From NCBI GenBank assembly GCA_028819235.1, contig JAPPMC010000235.1, positions 1-64,000 of the forward strand: a stretch of 64,000 nucleotides of DNA, in the 5' to 3' direction. The notes under the pieces are model-generated. The model was not told the origin of the DNA and did no database searches. It saw only the letters and a list, made by a program, of their open reading frames with translations. Both the position numbers and the translations under genes were made by a program. Shown here one piece after another: positions 54,855 to 63,774 of the stretch (within the stretch, counting starts at the first letter, position 1; each line of letters begins with the position of its first letter). The stretch comes from Bryobacterales bacterium (GTDB lineage Bacteria; Acidobacteriota; Terriglobia; Bryobacterales; UBA6623).

Positions 54855-57254
54855 ATGAACGCCCCCGAGATCGAATACAACACCTCACACTTGCGCCTTG
54901 AGGAGATCTTGCGGACCATCGACCGGCCCGGGGACTTCGTGGCCTCCGGCAGGCTCGAATCGATCCCTCCGCAAGTGAGGGTGAAGGGCGTGGGGAAGAT
55001 TGCCTACCCGATCCTCGAGCGGCAAGTAGAGGACTTGATCTCCGTGGCCGAGAGAGCCCCGTACGGCCGGGGGCCTGACACCATCACCGACAGGTCCGTA
55101 AGGGACTGCTGGCAGATCGACGCCAACGACCTTGAGCTGAGCGGCACCAGATGGGACGCGACGCTGAGCAGAATCTTGGACCTTGTGGCGAAGGGCTTGG
55201 GACTTCCGAGGAGCGGCATCAACGCAAAGCCGTACAAACTGCTGGTTTACGAAGAGGGCGGTTTCTTCGCCGAGCACCGCGACACCGAGAAGGAAGACCG
55301 GATGGTCGCAACGCTAGTGGTATCCCTGCCGGTCGAAGGCGAGGGCGGAGAAATAGTCGTGAGACACGGGCAGGAGGAGGTCACCATCGACCTGTGCGTC
55401 GACGATCTGGGCGAACTGCCTTACGCAGTCTTCTACGCCGACTGCCGGCACCGAACGAAGAGGGTCGTCAAGGGCAACAGGGCCTCGCTGGTCTTCAACG
55501 TGATCGCGGAACAGGGTGCCCCGAAGTCGACCCCCGACTATTCACGGCAAGTCCGCGAAACGGCGGAGGTCCTCCAAGCGTTGGCAGAGCAGCAGTGGGA
55601 AGAGGGCGATCCGAGCAAGCTGGTTTGGCTATTGGACCACGCCTACAGCCTGGACGGGCTCTCCTTCGAAGGGCTCAAGGGCGTTGACCGGGCACTTGCG
55701 GAAACACTGAGATCGGCAGCCCGGCGGAAGGGATGCGAAGTATGCCTTGGCACGCTTCGGATCCGGGAGGAAGGAGCCAGTGAATCGGACTACCACGACC
55801 ACGGCAAACGCGAGAGGGACGTCACCGATGAGGACTACTCGATCTTCGAGATGTACGACGTGACCGCTTGGTTCACTCCGAAGACCTGCGGGGGCAGCGG
55901 GCTGCTAGCCGGAGGCACTCAGATTCCGGTCGAAGATGGGGAAGCCCTGCCTCGGGGCGCCTTGGACGGCTTGGAGCCATACCGCAAGACCCTGCTGGAA
56001 GCCACGGGAAATTCCGGCGTCACGCTCAGTCGTATCTACCAAGTGGCAGCAATCACAGTGTGGCCGCGAGCCCGGACCTTCGACATCCTCGCGGGCCGAC
56101 GAATACAAGACGCCGCCAGCTTCGCCCTTCGGAAATTGGAGCGCCACTCCGATCCGAGCGAGCGGCGGATCATGGCAGCGGATTATGTGAGCCGACTGAT
56201 CGAAGCGTGGCACGCCGCAGACCGGGCGATCATCTCCCGCTCCGATTCCATCATGGACGGAAAGGGCGCTGCCGTGCGAAGGGCGCTGAAGCTGCTGTCC
56301 ACCGCCGGCGATCCGGCCCTCACGGCACGATTCCTGAATGTAGTTGGGCGGCGGGACTACCACCAAGACCTGAATGAGCCCCTTGTCGCCGCTCTGCGCA
56401 CGATCCGGCCCGAAGACCTATCAGAATTCCTCAGAAACTTCTTTCGGGCCCACGCGAACCACGGGCTTGAAGGCCCGTTCGGACTGCTGGCATGCCTCGC
56501 TCAAGCGTCGGGGTTTGAGGCGAACACTGTTCGCTGGAACGTCCTTCGCCGAGAAGCGTCCACAGCCTACCGGCGCGTGAACTCTCGGCTGAAGGAGATC
56601 GCCGAGCACCCGCAGCCGGCTTGGTGGGATGACCTTGTGCTCGACGGCGGCGCGATCTTCGCACTGCTGTGGGCGGGACAACTGCTGGGCCTGCGCCAAG
56701 AGACAGACCACACAGCGGCACTTGTGCGGAAACTGAGCCATCACGCGAACCCTTGCCGGGATGTGCCGAAGGCCCTCAGAAGGCTGCGCCCCGCTTCAGT
56801 CGAGGAAGGGGACTCGGCTGCGCAGTTGATGCTGTGGCAGCACTCGGCCGACCACTTGCTAGCCCGAAGCTCCGTTCCGCCGCCCGGCCCGGACAACTGG
56901 TCAACAGAGGCCCCGGGAGGGTGCGACTGCGCAGAATGCAAGAGACTCGCCTCGTTCTGCAAGTCCGCGACCGAGCGCGTCGTGCGCTTCAAGCGACCTT
57001 GGGATGTGCGCTCCCACTTGGAGGACGTTATCGGGTGGGAGTCGGTCTTTATCGACTGCAAGACCGAACAACAGGGAGTGTCACAGACCTTGGTCTGCAC
57101 GAAGACGGACGAGGTGCACAAAAAGCGAGAGAACCGGTACACGGGCGACATGGAAGCCATGAGGATGCTGGTGGAATGCGTGCCGACGGAGGCGACGGAC
57201 GAGTCTCGAGACGTCTTGCGTCGGCTGCGCCGAGCCCTGGCCCTGTCTGCCTGA
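54855..57254 (+). CDS. Large 2-oxoglutarate/Fe(II)-dependent oxygenase-like protein
   Basis: 799 residues. The N-terminal ~215 form a prolyl-hydroxylase-like double-stranded beta-helix: LLVYEEGGFFAEHRDTEKED supplies the H-x-D iron ligands, GEGGEIVVRH a strand, and YADCRHRTKRVVKGNRASLV the distal His and the Arg that binds 2-oxoglutarate. About 500 residues of mostly helical, unrecognised sequence follow. The C-terminus has a Cys-x-x-Cys segment (GGCDCAECKRLASFCKS) and WDVRSHLEDVIG. This architecture reminds me of large fungal proteins with a similar oxygenase head. It may hydroxylate a protein; the target is unknown. The start has GAGGG 9 bases upstream. Confidence 0.82.
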   Translation: MNAPEIEYNTSHLRLEEILRTIDRPGDFVASGRLESIPPQVRVKGVGKIAYPILERQVEDLISVAERAPYGRGPDTITDRSVRDCWQIDANDLELSGTRWDATLSRILDLVAKGLGLPRSGINAKPYKLLVYEEGGFFAEHRDTEKEDRMVATLVVSLPVEGEGGEIVVRHGQEEVTIDLCVDDLGELPYAVFYADCRHRTKRVVKGNRASLVFNVIAEQGAPKSTPDYSRQVRETAEVLQALAEQQWEEGDPSKLVWLLDHAYSLDGLSFEGLKGVDRALAETLRSAARRKGCEVCLGTLRIREEGASESDYHDHGKRERDVTDEDYSIFEMYDVTAWFTPKTCGGSGLLAGGTQIPVEDGEALPRGALDGLEPYRKTLLEATGNSGVTLSRIYQVAAITVWPRARTFDILAGRRIQDAASFALRKLERHSDPSERRIMAADYVSRLIEAWHAADRAIISRSDSIMDGKGAAVRRALKLLSTAGDPALTARFLNVVGRRDYHQDLNEPLVAALRTIRPEDLSEFLRNFFRAHANHGLEGPFGLLACLAQASGFEANTVRWNVLRREASTAYRRVNSRLKEIAEHPQPAWWDDLVLDGGAIFALLWAGQLLGLRQETDHTAALVRKLSHHANPCRDVPKALRRLRPASVEEGDSAAQLMLWQHSADHLLARSSVPPPGPDNWSTEAPGGCDCAECKRLASFCKSATERVVRFKRPWDVRSHLEDVIGWESVFIDCKTEQQGVSQTLVCTKTDEVHKKRENRYTGDMEAMRMLVECVPTEATDESRDVLRRLRRALALSA

Positions 57255-57474
57255 GCGGGGTCGCGGGACAGCTTTCCCGGCGGGCGGCGTCCGGTGGGCG
57301 TCCTGCGTTCCGAGGGGCACGGGATCCGCTCGCGCCGCACCATCCGCCCCCTGGCGCGGTCGGGCTAAATCGGAAGCCGGGGATGGAACCCTAGGTGTTG
57401 GCGGACGAGCAGCTCCAAGGCGCACGCAGAAATGGACGGCCTTGTCTAGCGAGATTGGACGAATCGGTCTCCCA

Positions 57475-57777
57475 CTAAGGTTGGCGAAGCCTCGCGACGA
57501 CCGCTTCGCCTCCGTCGTCGGCGACCAGCCACTGCCCAATGCGCACCCAGCTGTGCGTACGCGGCGAGCCATCCGCTCCGTTGAATTGACGGCCCGAAGC
57601 TGCCGGTGCCGACCCGGCACGGGGCGATGGCTGCAGGCCCCGTGCCAGACGGTTACTTCCATTCCTGCCTGCAGATTCCGCAAGCATCTCAGCCAAGCCA
57701 TCCGCGTAGCCTTGGGCGTAGCCCTCAGCCCTCATGCGGTCTGCCCAAGTCAGGTGTCCCGGGTCACGCTTGTCCAT
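57475..57777 (-). CDS. Possible small protein, unknown
   Basis: 100 residues beginning DKRDPGHLTWADRMRAEGYA with a heptad-like Gly/Ala/Tyr helix (GYAQGYADGLAEML), then a low-complexity middle and a C-terminal RIGQWLVADDGGEAVVARLR. AGGACGTAGG precedes the ATG but is placed oddly. It is not recognised and may be a chance frame in an otherwise empty kilobase. Confidence 0.3.
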   Translation of the reverse strand: MDKRDPGHLTWADRMRAEGYAQGYADGLAEMLAESAGRNGSNRLARGLQPSPRAGSAPAASGRQFNGADGSPRTHSWVRIGQWLVADDGGEAVVARLRQP

Positions 57778-58317
57778 AACCTACGTCCTGTCGCCGCTTA
57801 CCAGGGAGGCCCAGACTCCCGGGTAACTGGCAGCATCACACTAATGATAAGGGCTCACATCGAAGGCTGGGCATTCGGCTGCGATTCTGGAGCAGTGCAC
57901 AGCCCAGCGGCCCATGTTGGCGCTCCATCTGCGATAACCCCATCCGCCAGCGTCAGCATCTGCTTCCACTGGATTGAGTTGCAGTCCAACCGATCGAACG
58001 GGAGGGGCACTTGCGCCTATTAGTCCCTGATTCATGCTGGCTCGTCCATCATTCGATGTAACCCACTTTCCAAGCTTCAGGGTGGAGGCCCGGAATGCCC
58101 CAACGGAAGGGGAGCCGCCGACACTCTGACCTCGGGGACGGGCCAATGAATCGCGTGAATCGAATGGCAACGGGCGCGCATCTCGGTGACGCATCCGCCA
58201 GAGCGGTGCGGCCACTGCGACAGCCTCATTCGCAGCGCCCTCGATGTCTTTTCCGAATGACATGAGCCGTTCGTGCCGAAGGCCGGATCTTCCCTTGCCA
58301 ACACCTCACCATCCGCC
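57778..58317. other. 540-base gap without a recognisable gene
   Basis: Immediately downstream of the membrane-protein gene on the minus strand. A 140-residue minus-strand frame is present but has no recognisable features. Confidence 0.45.
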
Positions 58318-58941
58318 TCACTCGCCGCGGACATCTCCCTTGGACGCAGCCGCGGCCCCCAAGAGAGACTTCCTGAACCTGGCCGCGGGCTTGGCAATGA
58401 AGACCTCCACCAGCACCTGCGGGGCCAATAGCACGTCCGCCACGAACGGCTTGCCGTCCGCGCCCACCACCATCAGCCCGCGCCGCTGCAACAAGTAGGT
58501 CGTCAGCACGGTGAGCATTGAGAACGCCACGGATGCTGCGACGCTCTCGGCGAGGCGCGCCGTGCCCCGCCACCAGTGCATCGTGAACTCGATCAGATGT
58601 GCCATCACAGGAATCGCCACCATGATCAGTCCGGCAGCGGCCCACGCAGGCTGCACTCTCCGGAAGGACTGCGAGACCGCAGCAAACGTGCCGACCATCG
58701 GTGCGCGATACAACAGCTCGGTGACCAAGGCCCGCATGGCGCTATCCCAGCCGACCGTCGCGTTCACGGCGAAGAACAGAGCCCCCCGGCACGCGACGCT
58801 AACTAAGGCGGCCTTCCAGTTCCAGCGACGGAGGAGGTGGTCCCACGGGTGCCGGCAGATGTCCCAAACCACCGCCCCGACTGTGGTGGGCAGCCCGGAG
58901 CCGTTGGATCCTCCCCCGAGACGTTCGCTGCCTGTATGCAT
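58318..58941 (-). CDS. Hypothetical membrane protein
   Basis: 207 residues from the ATG at 58941. A Gly/Ser-rich soluble start precedes ICRHPWDHLLRRWNWKAALVS and three or four hydrophobic segments (about ALFFAVNATVG, WAAAGLIMVAIPVMAHLIEF and ASVAFSMLTVLTTYLL). The C-terminus is cytoplasmic-looking and basic (KPAARFRKSLLG). I do not recognise a family, but the composition and topology look like a genuine inner-membrane protein. It is on the same strand as the cytochrome c gene and 105 bases after it. Confidence 0.65.
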   Translation of the reverse strand: MHTGSERLGGGSNGSGLPTTVGAVVWDICRHPWDHLLRRWNWKAALVSVACRGALFFAVNATVGWDSAMRALVTELLYRAPMVGTFAAVSQSFRRVQPAWAAAGLIMVAIPVMAHLIEFTMHWWRGTARLAESVAASVAFSMLTVLTTYLLQRRGLMVVGADGKPFVADVLLAPQVLVEVFIAKPAARFRKSLLGAAAASKGDVRGE

Positions 58942-59046
58942 CACAGCTGAAGTGCCGCATGTGGGCGGCTGGTGCCAAGGATCGTCACACCAAGCACGAC
59001 ATCTTGCCAGCCGATCCCGCCGCGCATCCCCTGAGAATGCGCAGGC

Positions 59047-59571
59047 CTACTGTCCCAGGTCATGGCACAGATAGCACTCATTCGAGACATCGCGCTCCGC
59101 GTGGCAGTTCATGCAGGACACCATGTTGACCGAGACTTCTTGGGACAGAACGCTCCGCTCGCCAACCGGCCCGTGGCACTGCTCGCACCCCACGCCGTTA
59201 GGAACGTGGTCCCGGTGGCTGAAGAACGCAAATCCTGGGACCTGGTAGACCCGCACCCAATCGATCGCCTCGCCGGGAGGCATCGCGGCGAGGCCCCGGA
59301 CAGCCGCGCTCTCTAAGGAGATGGTCTGATGACACACCATGCAGTCGTCGCGTCCGGGCAGCCCTGCACGCTCTCGGTCGGCCGCTCCTGGGTGGCAGTC
59401 GGCGCAAGCCATGCGATTGCGCATGTGCAGGGAATGGTCGAAGGGGATCGGCTGCGGGGCCACGGACCGGGGCAATCTCTCGTCTGGCGGTTCGTATAAC
59501 GGAGCTTGCGCGGCTCCGAAGCAGAAGAGTGCAGCACCCAAGGCCGCGGTTGCCAAAAACCGAAGCGGCAC
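59047..59571 (-). CDS. Exported pentaheme cytochrome c
   Basis: The GTG at 59571 lies 7 bases after the stop of the ThDP-enzyme gene and begins a signal peptide (PLRFLATAALGAALFCFGAA). Five C-x-x-C-H heme sites follow in 174 residues: CADCH, CMVCH, CEQCH, CMNCH and CYLCH. His residues upstream (PFDHSLHMRNRM, FSHRDHVPNG) are probable distal ligands, as in cytochrome c3/c7-type and ACIII ActA-like proteins. It should carry electrons in the periplasm; the partner is not evident. The tight junction with the ThDP enzyme suggests co-transcription. Confidence 0.88.
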   Translation of the reverse strand: MPLRFLATAALGAALFCFGAAQAPLYEPPDERLPRSVAPQPIPFDHSLHMRNRMACADCHPGAADRERAGLPGRDDCMVCHQTISLESAAVRGLAAMPPGEAIDWVRVYQVPGFAFFSHRDHVPNGVGCEQCHGPVGERSVLSQEVSVNMVSCMNCHAERDVSNECYLCHDLGQ

Positions 59572-59578
59572 GCGTGAA

Positions 59579-61249
59579 CTACTGCTGGCGGTGGACCAGC
59601 TGGTCACGTGTGAACGGAGACCCGACGCCGCTGATCTCAATGTTCACCAGAAAAGGCTTCTCGCTGCGAAAGGCCCGTTTCAGAGCGGGGCGCAGTTCTT
59701 CGAGCGACCGGACGTGCGCACCGTCACCCCCGAAGCCCTTCATGACCAGATCGTAGCGCGTGCTCCGAAGCTCGCAGGCGACTGTGTCCGATTCCGGGTA
59801 GAAGCCCTCCTGCAGCACCCGTTCCACCCCCCAGCCGGCGTCGTTGCCAACGATGACCACGATTGGGAGGTTGTGGCGCACGGCCGTGTCCAACTCGCCG
59901 ATGTAGAAGCCCAGAGAGCCGTCCCCGGTGACTACGACCGCCTTCGAGTCGGGACGAAGGATCTGGGCGCTGAGTCCGATGGGCAGGCCGACGCCCAGAC
60001 CCGCGAGGGAGCCCAGACGCATCCAATGCCCGGGCTGACGGGCGCTAAGAACGTAGCGGCCCCAGTGCACGAAGTCGCCGCCGTCCCAGCAGACGGTGGC
60101 ATCCTCAGGGAGGACTTCCCGCAACGCCTGATGGACGTGCAACGGATGCATCGGCACCATCGGGGCAGCCGCCTCCTTGGCCACTTTCGCGGCGTACGCG
60201 TCGCATCCGCGCTGCACCTCTTGCAGCCATTCCGAGCGGTCGGGGACAGGACGAGAGGAGAGGACATCGCAAAGCTCCGCAAGCGTGGTCTTGGCGTCCG
60301 CCTGGATTCCCAGTTCCAGTGAGCGGTTCAGTCCCAGTTCGCTCCCGCAAACGTCGATCTGGACCGTTCTCGCCCCGGGCGCGAACAGGCGGGGGCCGCC
60401 CATTCGCAGTCCGAAGTCGACCCTCTTACCGACGATGATCGCGAGATCGCCCTGCCGCAGCGCGTTGACCGCGCCGGGGTTGATGGTCCCGTCTGCGTAT
60501 CCGAAGCAAAGCGGATGGTCATCAGAGACCATTCCTCGGGCTAGGTTCGTCGTGAAGAGCGGGACGTTAGCGGACTCCACGAATCCCCGCAACTCGATTT
60601 CCGCGCCGGACCAGTACGCTCCCGAGCCGGCAATCACTACGGGCCGCTCGCATCCCGCGAGCAGGTCAACAACCCTATCGACGGCTGAACTGGACGGGCC
60701 GCCTTGGGCGATCTCGACGCGTTCGTCAGGAATCGCTGCATACGAGTCGTTGCGCTGCGTGAATAGGTCGACGGGAATACTGAGGTGGGCGACCCCGGGC
60801 CGGCCCCGCCACATCTCAAGGAAGGCGCGCTTGACGTGGAACGGGATCTGGCCGGACTGCGCGGGGACAGCGGCGTACTTCGTGATGCCCCGAACTTGTC
60901 GGATCTGCTCCATGTCCTGGAAGGCGTTCCGGTCTCGGGCAGAAGAGTCGCTCATTCCGCTCACCGTCAGGACCGGAACGCTGGTGATTTGCGCAGCGGC
61001 GATGCCCCCAATGGAATTGGCGTGCCCGGGGCCGCCGGTCACGATTGAGACGCCCGACTGCCGGGTCAGTCGAGTCCAGCCATCGGCCATGTGCACGGCC
61101 GCAGACTCGTGGCGGGTATCGTAAACGGCAATCCCGTCCTTCGCGGCCGCCTGCAGCACGTCGTTGAGGTGATCTCCAACCAGCGTGAAAAGGCGATCTA
61201 CGCCCTGGCTGCGCAGACTGCGCACGAATAGGTCCGAACCCGTCGGCAT
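59579..61249 (-). CDS. Thiamine-diphosphate-dependent enzyme, acetolactate synthase-like
   Basis: 556 residues with the three domains of the acetolactate synthase/benzoylformate decarboxylase superfamily. The catalytic Glu is in YDTRHESAAVHMADGW, the central domain has ERPVVIAGSGAYWSGA, and the ThDP-binding motif is GDGSLGFYIGELDTAVRHN with ...NDAGWG after it. The order and the RHESAA context resemble oxalyl-CoA decarboxylase and acetolactate synthase large subunits. No regulatory ilvN subunit adjoins, and it is upstream of a cytochrome c, so a decarboxylase role is plausible. The exact substrate cannot be read. Confidence 0.85.
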   Translation of the reverse strand: MPTGSDLFVRSLRSQGVDRLFTLVGDHLNDVLQAAAKDGIAVYDTRHESAAVHMADGWTRLTRQSGVSIVTGGPGHANSIGGIAAAQITSVPVLTVSGMSDSSARDRNAFQDMEQIRQVRGITKYAAVPAQSGQIPFHVKRAFLEMWRGRPGVAHLSIPVDLFTQRNDSYAAIPDERVEIAQGGPSSSAVDRVVDLLAGCERPVVIAGSGAYWSGAEIELRGFVESANVPLFTTNLARGMVSDDHPLCFGYADGTINPGAVNALRQGDLAIIVGKRVDFGLRMGGPRLFAPGARTVQIDVCGSELGLNRSLELGIQADAKTTLAELCDVLSSRPVPDRSEWLQEVQRGCDAYAAKVAKEAAAPMVPMHPLHVHQALREVLPEDATVCWDGGDFVHWGRYVLSARQPGHWMRLGSLAGLGVGLPIGLSAQILRPDSKAVVVTGDGSLGFYIGELDTAVRHNLPIVVIVGNDAGWGVERVLQEGFYPESDTVACELRSTRYDLVMKGFGGDGAHVRSLEELRPALKRAFRSEKPFLVNIEISGVGSPFTRDQLVHRQQ

Positions 61250-61377
61250 GACATAGCAGCATACTACCGGCGCCGGGGCCCTCGTTGCCCAGTTCTTTGG
61301 CGTCCCAGCGCAGATACGACGCGGTCGGGCCAGCCCACCGAAGCCGCCCGTGCCGGATTCGCCAGGCGGGAATCAAG

Positions 61378-62802
61378 CTACCGGCGGTCAGGTCTCCTGC
61401 CACGCATCCAGAAGTACAGCGGCACTCCGAGCGCAATTACGAGAATGCCGGCGCCCGAAGTGCCGGGCCTCTCCCAGATCGCGTTGACCACGATCAGGAA
61501 GCTGGCCACCACGAAGAAAAGCGGCGCTACCGGATAGCCCCACGTGCGGAACGGTCGGACATCCGTAGGTCGACGGTGGCGGAGGACGAACACCGCCAGC
61601 ACAGCCGTGCCTGCGAAGAGGACGATCGCAAAGCCCGTGTACTCGATAAGCTGCTCGAACGTCCCCGTAAGGACCAAGAGCCCACTCCATGCAGCTTGCG
61701 CCGCGATGGCGAAGACCGGAGTGCGCGATCGTGGGTGGACTCGCGCGACCGCTTTGAAGAACAGCCCGTCGCGGGCCATTGCGTAGTACACGCGCGGTCC
61801 CGCAAGCACCATGGCGCTGATGCTGGCGAGAATCATCACGATCGAGGCCGCCGACCATGCGCTGGCCGCCCCGGCTCCGAAGAGACGCTCGACTGCGGCA
61901 TCGCCGATGCGCACCGCCTGGCCGGGGAACTCGCCGATTGGAATGGCGTACAGGAATACTAGGTTTAGGGCCAGATAGAGCAGAACGACCGCTGCCGTGC
62001 CCACCAGCAATGCTCTGGGGATGTTGCGGCCCGGGTCTCGGATCTCCTCGGTCACATACGCCGCGGCATTCCACCCGGAGTAGCTGAACATTACCGGAAT
62101 CAGGGCGAGGGCCCAAGGCCCTAGGGCAACCGCATCTCCACCGGAGAAGTTCTGCGAACTGCCCTGGCCCAAAGAGAACCCGAGGGCGACGACCGCCGCC
62201 AAGACAGCGACCTTGGCTCCTGCCAGCACGTTCTGCACCATGCGACCGGGCCCGAGGCCCGCGCTGTGGACGGCTGACAGCGCCGCGATCACGCAAAGGG
62301 CCACAACGGATTGCGGCGACAGCGTGAGCGACACGAACGGGAGAGGGAGCGAGTAGATGGGCGACGAGTCCGCCGCGAAAGGAAGGAATCGCCCCAGTAT
62401 TCCGGCGATGCCCACGGCGCCCGCCGCGATGGCCCCAGAGAATCCGGCGACGAATGATGTCCATCCGGTCAGAAAGCCGGCCAAAGGACCATAGGCCGCG
62501 CGGAGGTAGACATATTCGCCACCAGCCCGTGGCCGCAGCGTCGCCAGTTCCGCGTACCCCAGCGCTCCAGCGAATGCAAGTGCCCCCCCGAGGAGCCAAA
62601 CCCCGAGCATGGCCCACGGGCTCGGCGCCAGATCGGCGACGAAGGCGGGCACAATGAGGATTCCGCTGCCGATGACGTTGGACACGACGATGGCGGCGCC
62701 ATCGCCAGCGCCCAGCTTGCGCGATAGCGTGGTGGGCGCAACTTCAGGAGGTGAGAGTTGGTCTCCGGCAGATGGAGATTCGGCTGCACCGGAAGGTGGC
62801 AT
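61378..62802 (-). CDS. APC-superfamily permease, LAT/SteT-like
   Basis: 474 residues with about twelve transmembrane helices. TM1 has VVSNVIGSGILIVPAFVA (the G-S-G break), followed by LATLRPRAGGEYVYLRAAYG, typical of L-type amino-acid exchangers and SteT. TM6 has FSYSGWNAAAYVTEEIRDPG and TM8 MVLAGPRVYYAMARDGLFF, both family blocks. It probably exchanges or imports neutral amino acids. It is divergent from the methyltransferase gene with only 82 bases between, so the two may share a control region. A second, distinct APC permease lies at 16133. Confidence 0.92.
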   Translation of the reverse strand: MPPSGAAESPSAGDQLSPPEVAPTTLSRKLGAGDGAAIVVSNVIGSGILIVPAFVADLAPSPWAMLGVWLLGGALAFAGALGYAELATLRPRAGGEYVYLRAAYGPLAGFLTGWTSFVAGFSGAIAAGAVGIAGILGRFLPFAADSSPIYSLPLPFVSLTLSPQSVVALCVIAALSAVHSAGLGPGRMVQNVLAGAKVAVLAAVVALGFSLGQGSSQNFSGGDAVALGPWALALIPVMFSYSGWNAAAYVTEEIRDPGRNIPRALLVGTAAVVLLYLALNLVFLYAIPIGEFPGQAVRIGDAAVERLFGAGAASAWSAASIVMILASISAMVLAGPRVYYAMARDGLFFKAVARVHPRSRTPVFAIAAQAAWSGLLVLTGTFEQLIEYTGFAIVLFAGTAVLAVFVLRHRRPTDVRPFRTWGYPVAPLFFVVASFLIVVNAIWERPGTSGAGILVIALGVPLYFWMRGRRPDRR

Positions 62803-62884
62803 ACTAGGCCGTCGGGTGGGTTCTGCGCGAAGTCGGCAAGGCAGGACCGCACCTGACTAACGGAATAGGAATGAGAGGACAGCG

Positions 62885-63553
62885 ATGAACAACCCGATCC
62901 GTAAGAGGTGGTCGAGCACAGCGGGGCTCGTTGCAGTGGCTTGCCTGATCGCTACGGCCCAGCCGGCGGCGGCCCAGCTTGGGGCTCGGTCCGCCGAGCA
63001 GTGGATCCAGATGCTTGATCGGCCCGAACGCATCAAGGGGCTCAACATTGACCGCGTCCTCGAACTGCTCCGGCTGAAGCCCGGTCAGGTCTTGGCCGAC
63101 ATCGGGGCCGGCACGGGAGCATTCAGCCTGCCGCTGGCTCGCTCGGTTGTGCCCGGGGGCAAGGTCTATGCGGTGGAGGTAAATCAGGGCTTGGTGGACC
63201 ACATCGCGCAGAGGGCCGATACGGAGGGAGTAGAGAACGTCGAGGCCGTCCTGGGTGAGTTCGGCGACCCCAGCCTGCCCGCCCAAGATGTGGATTTGGC
63301 GTTCTTCCACGACGTACTGCACCATGTCGAAGACCGCGCAGGCTATCTCAAGAACCTAGCACGCTACGTCAAGCCTGACGGGCGGATTGCGGTGATCGAG
63401 CGCACCGACATTCACCGAGGCGGCGACCAGAGGCACATGAGGATGACGAAGGATCAGGTGACCGCATGGATGAAGGAAGCCGGCTTCCAGCCCGCCGAGG
63501 AGTACTTCACGCTCGGCGAGAACAAGTGGTTCGTGGTGTATTCGAGGCCGTGA
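62885..63553 (+). CDS. Class I SAM-dependent methyltransferase with signal peptide
   Basis: 222 residues with AGAGGA 5 bases before the ATG. The N-terminal 30 residues form a clear signal peptide (WSSTAGLVAVACLIATAQPAAAQ). The remainder is a Rossmann methyltransferase: VLADIGAGTGAFSLPLA (motif I), VYAVEVNQGLVDHI, VDLAFFHDVLHHVED (motif IV) and KPDGRIAVIERTD. An exported SAM enzyme is puzzling because SAM is cytoplasmic. Similar exported methyltransferases occur in Acidobacteria and Planctomycetes. The substrate is unknown. Confidence 0.85.
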   Translation: MNNPIRKRWSSTAGLVAVACLIATAQPAAAQLGARSAEQWIQMLDRPERIKGLNIDRVLELLRLKPGQVLADIGAGTGAFSLPLARSVVPGGKVYAVEVNQGLVDHIAQRADTEGVENVEAVLGEFGDPSLPAQDVDLAFFHDVLHHVEDRAGYLKNLARYVKPDGRIAVIERTDIHRGGDQRHMRMTKDQVTAWMKEAGFQPAEEYFTLGENKWFVVYSRP

Positions 63554-63774
63554 CGGCCCTCGGGCCCCGTTACCCCGGTATCTTGCCCAGAGCGAGCCTG
63601 CCTTCCCATCGCTCAAGCGACTGACGTAAGGCGCGTGTGATCGATGCTTTGGCATACGGGCGACCTGAGGTGTAGCGGAACCAGCGCAACCCTCGCCCGG
63701 AACGCGCTAATTCGCTAGGATGTGATGGGGGGTGTCCGGCTGGGCCGGAACACTCCGGGTTGGATGGCAACACC

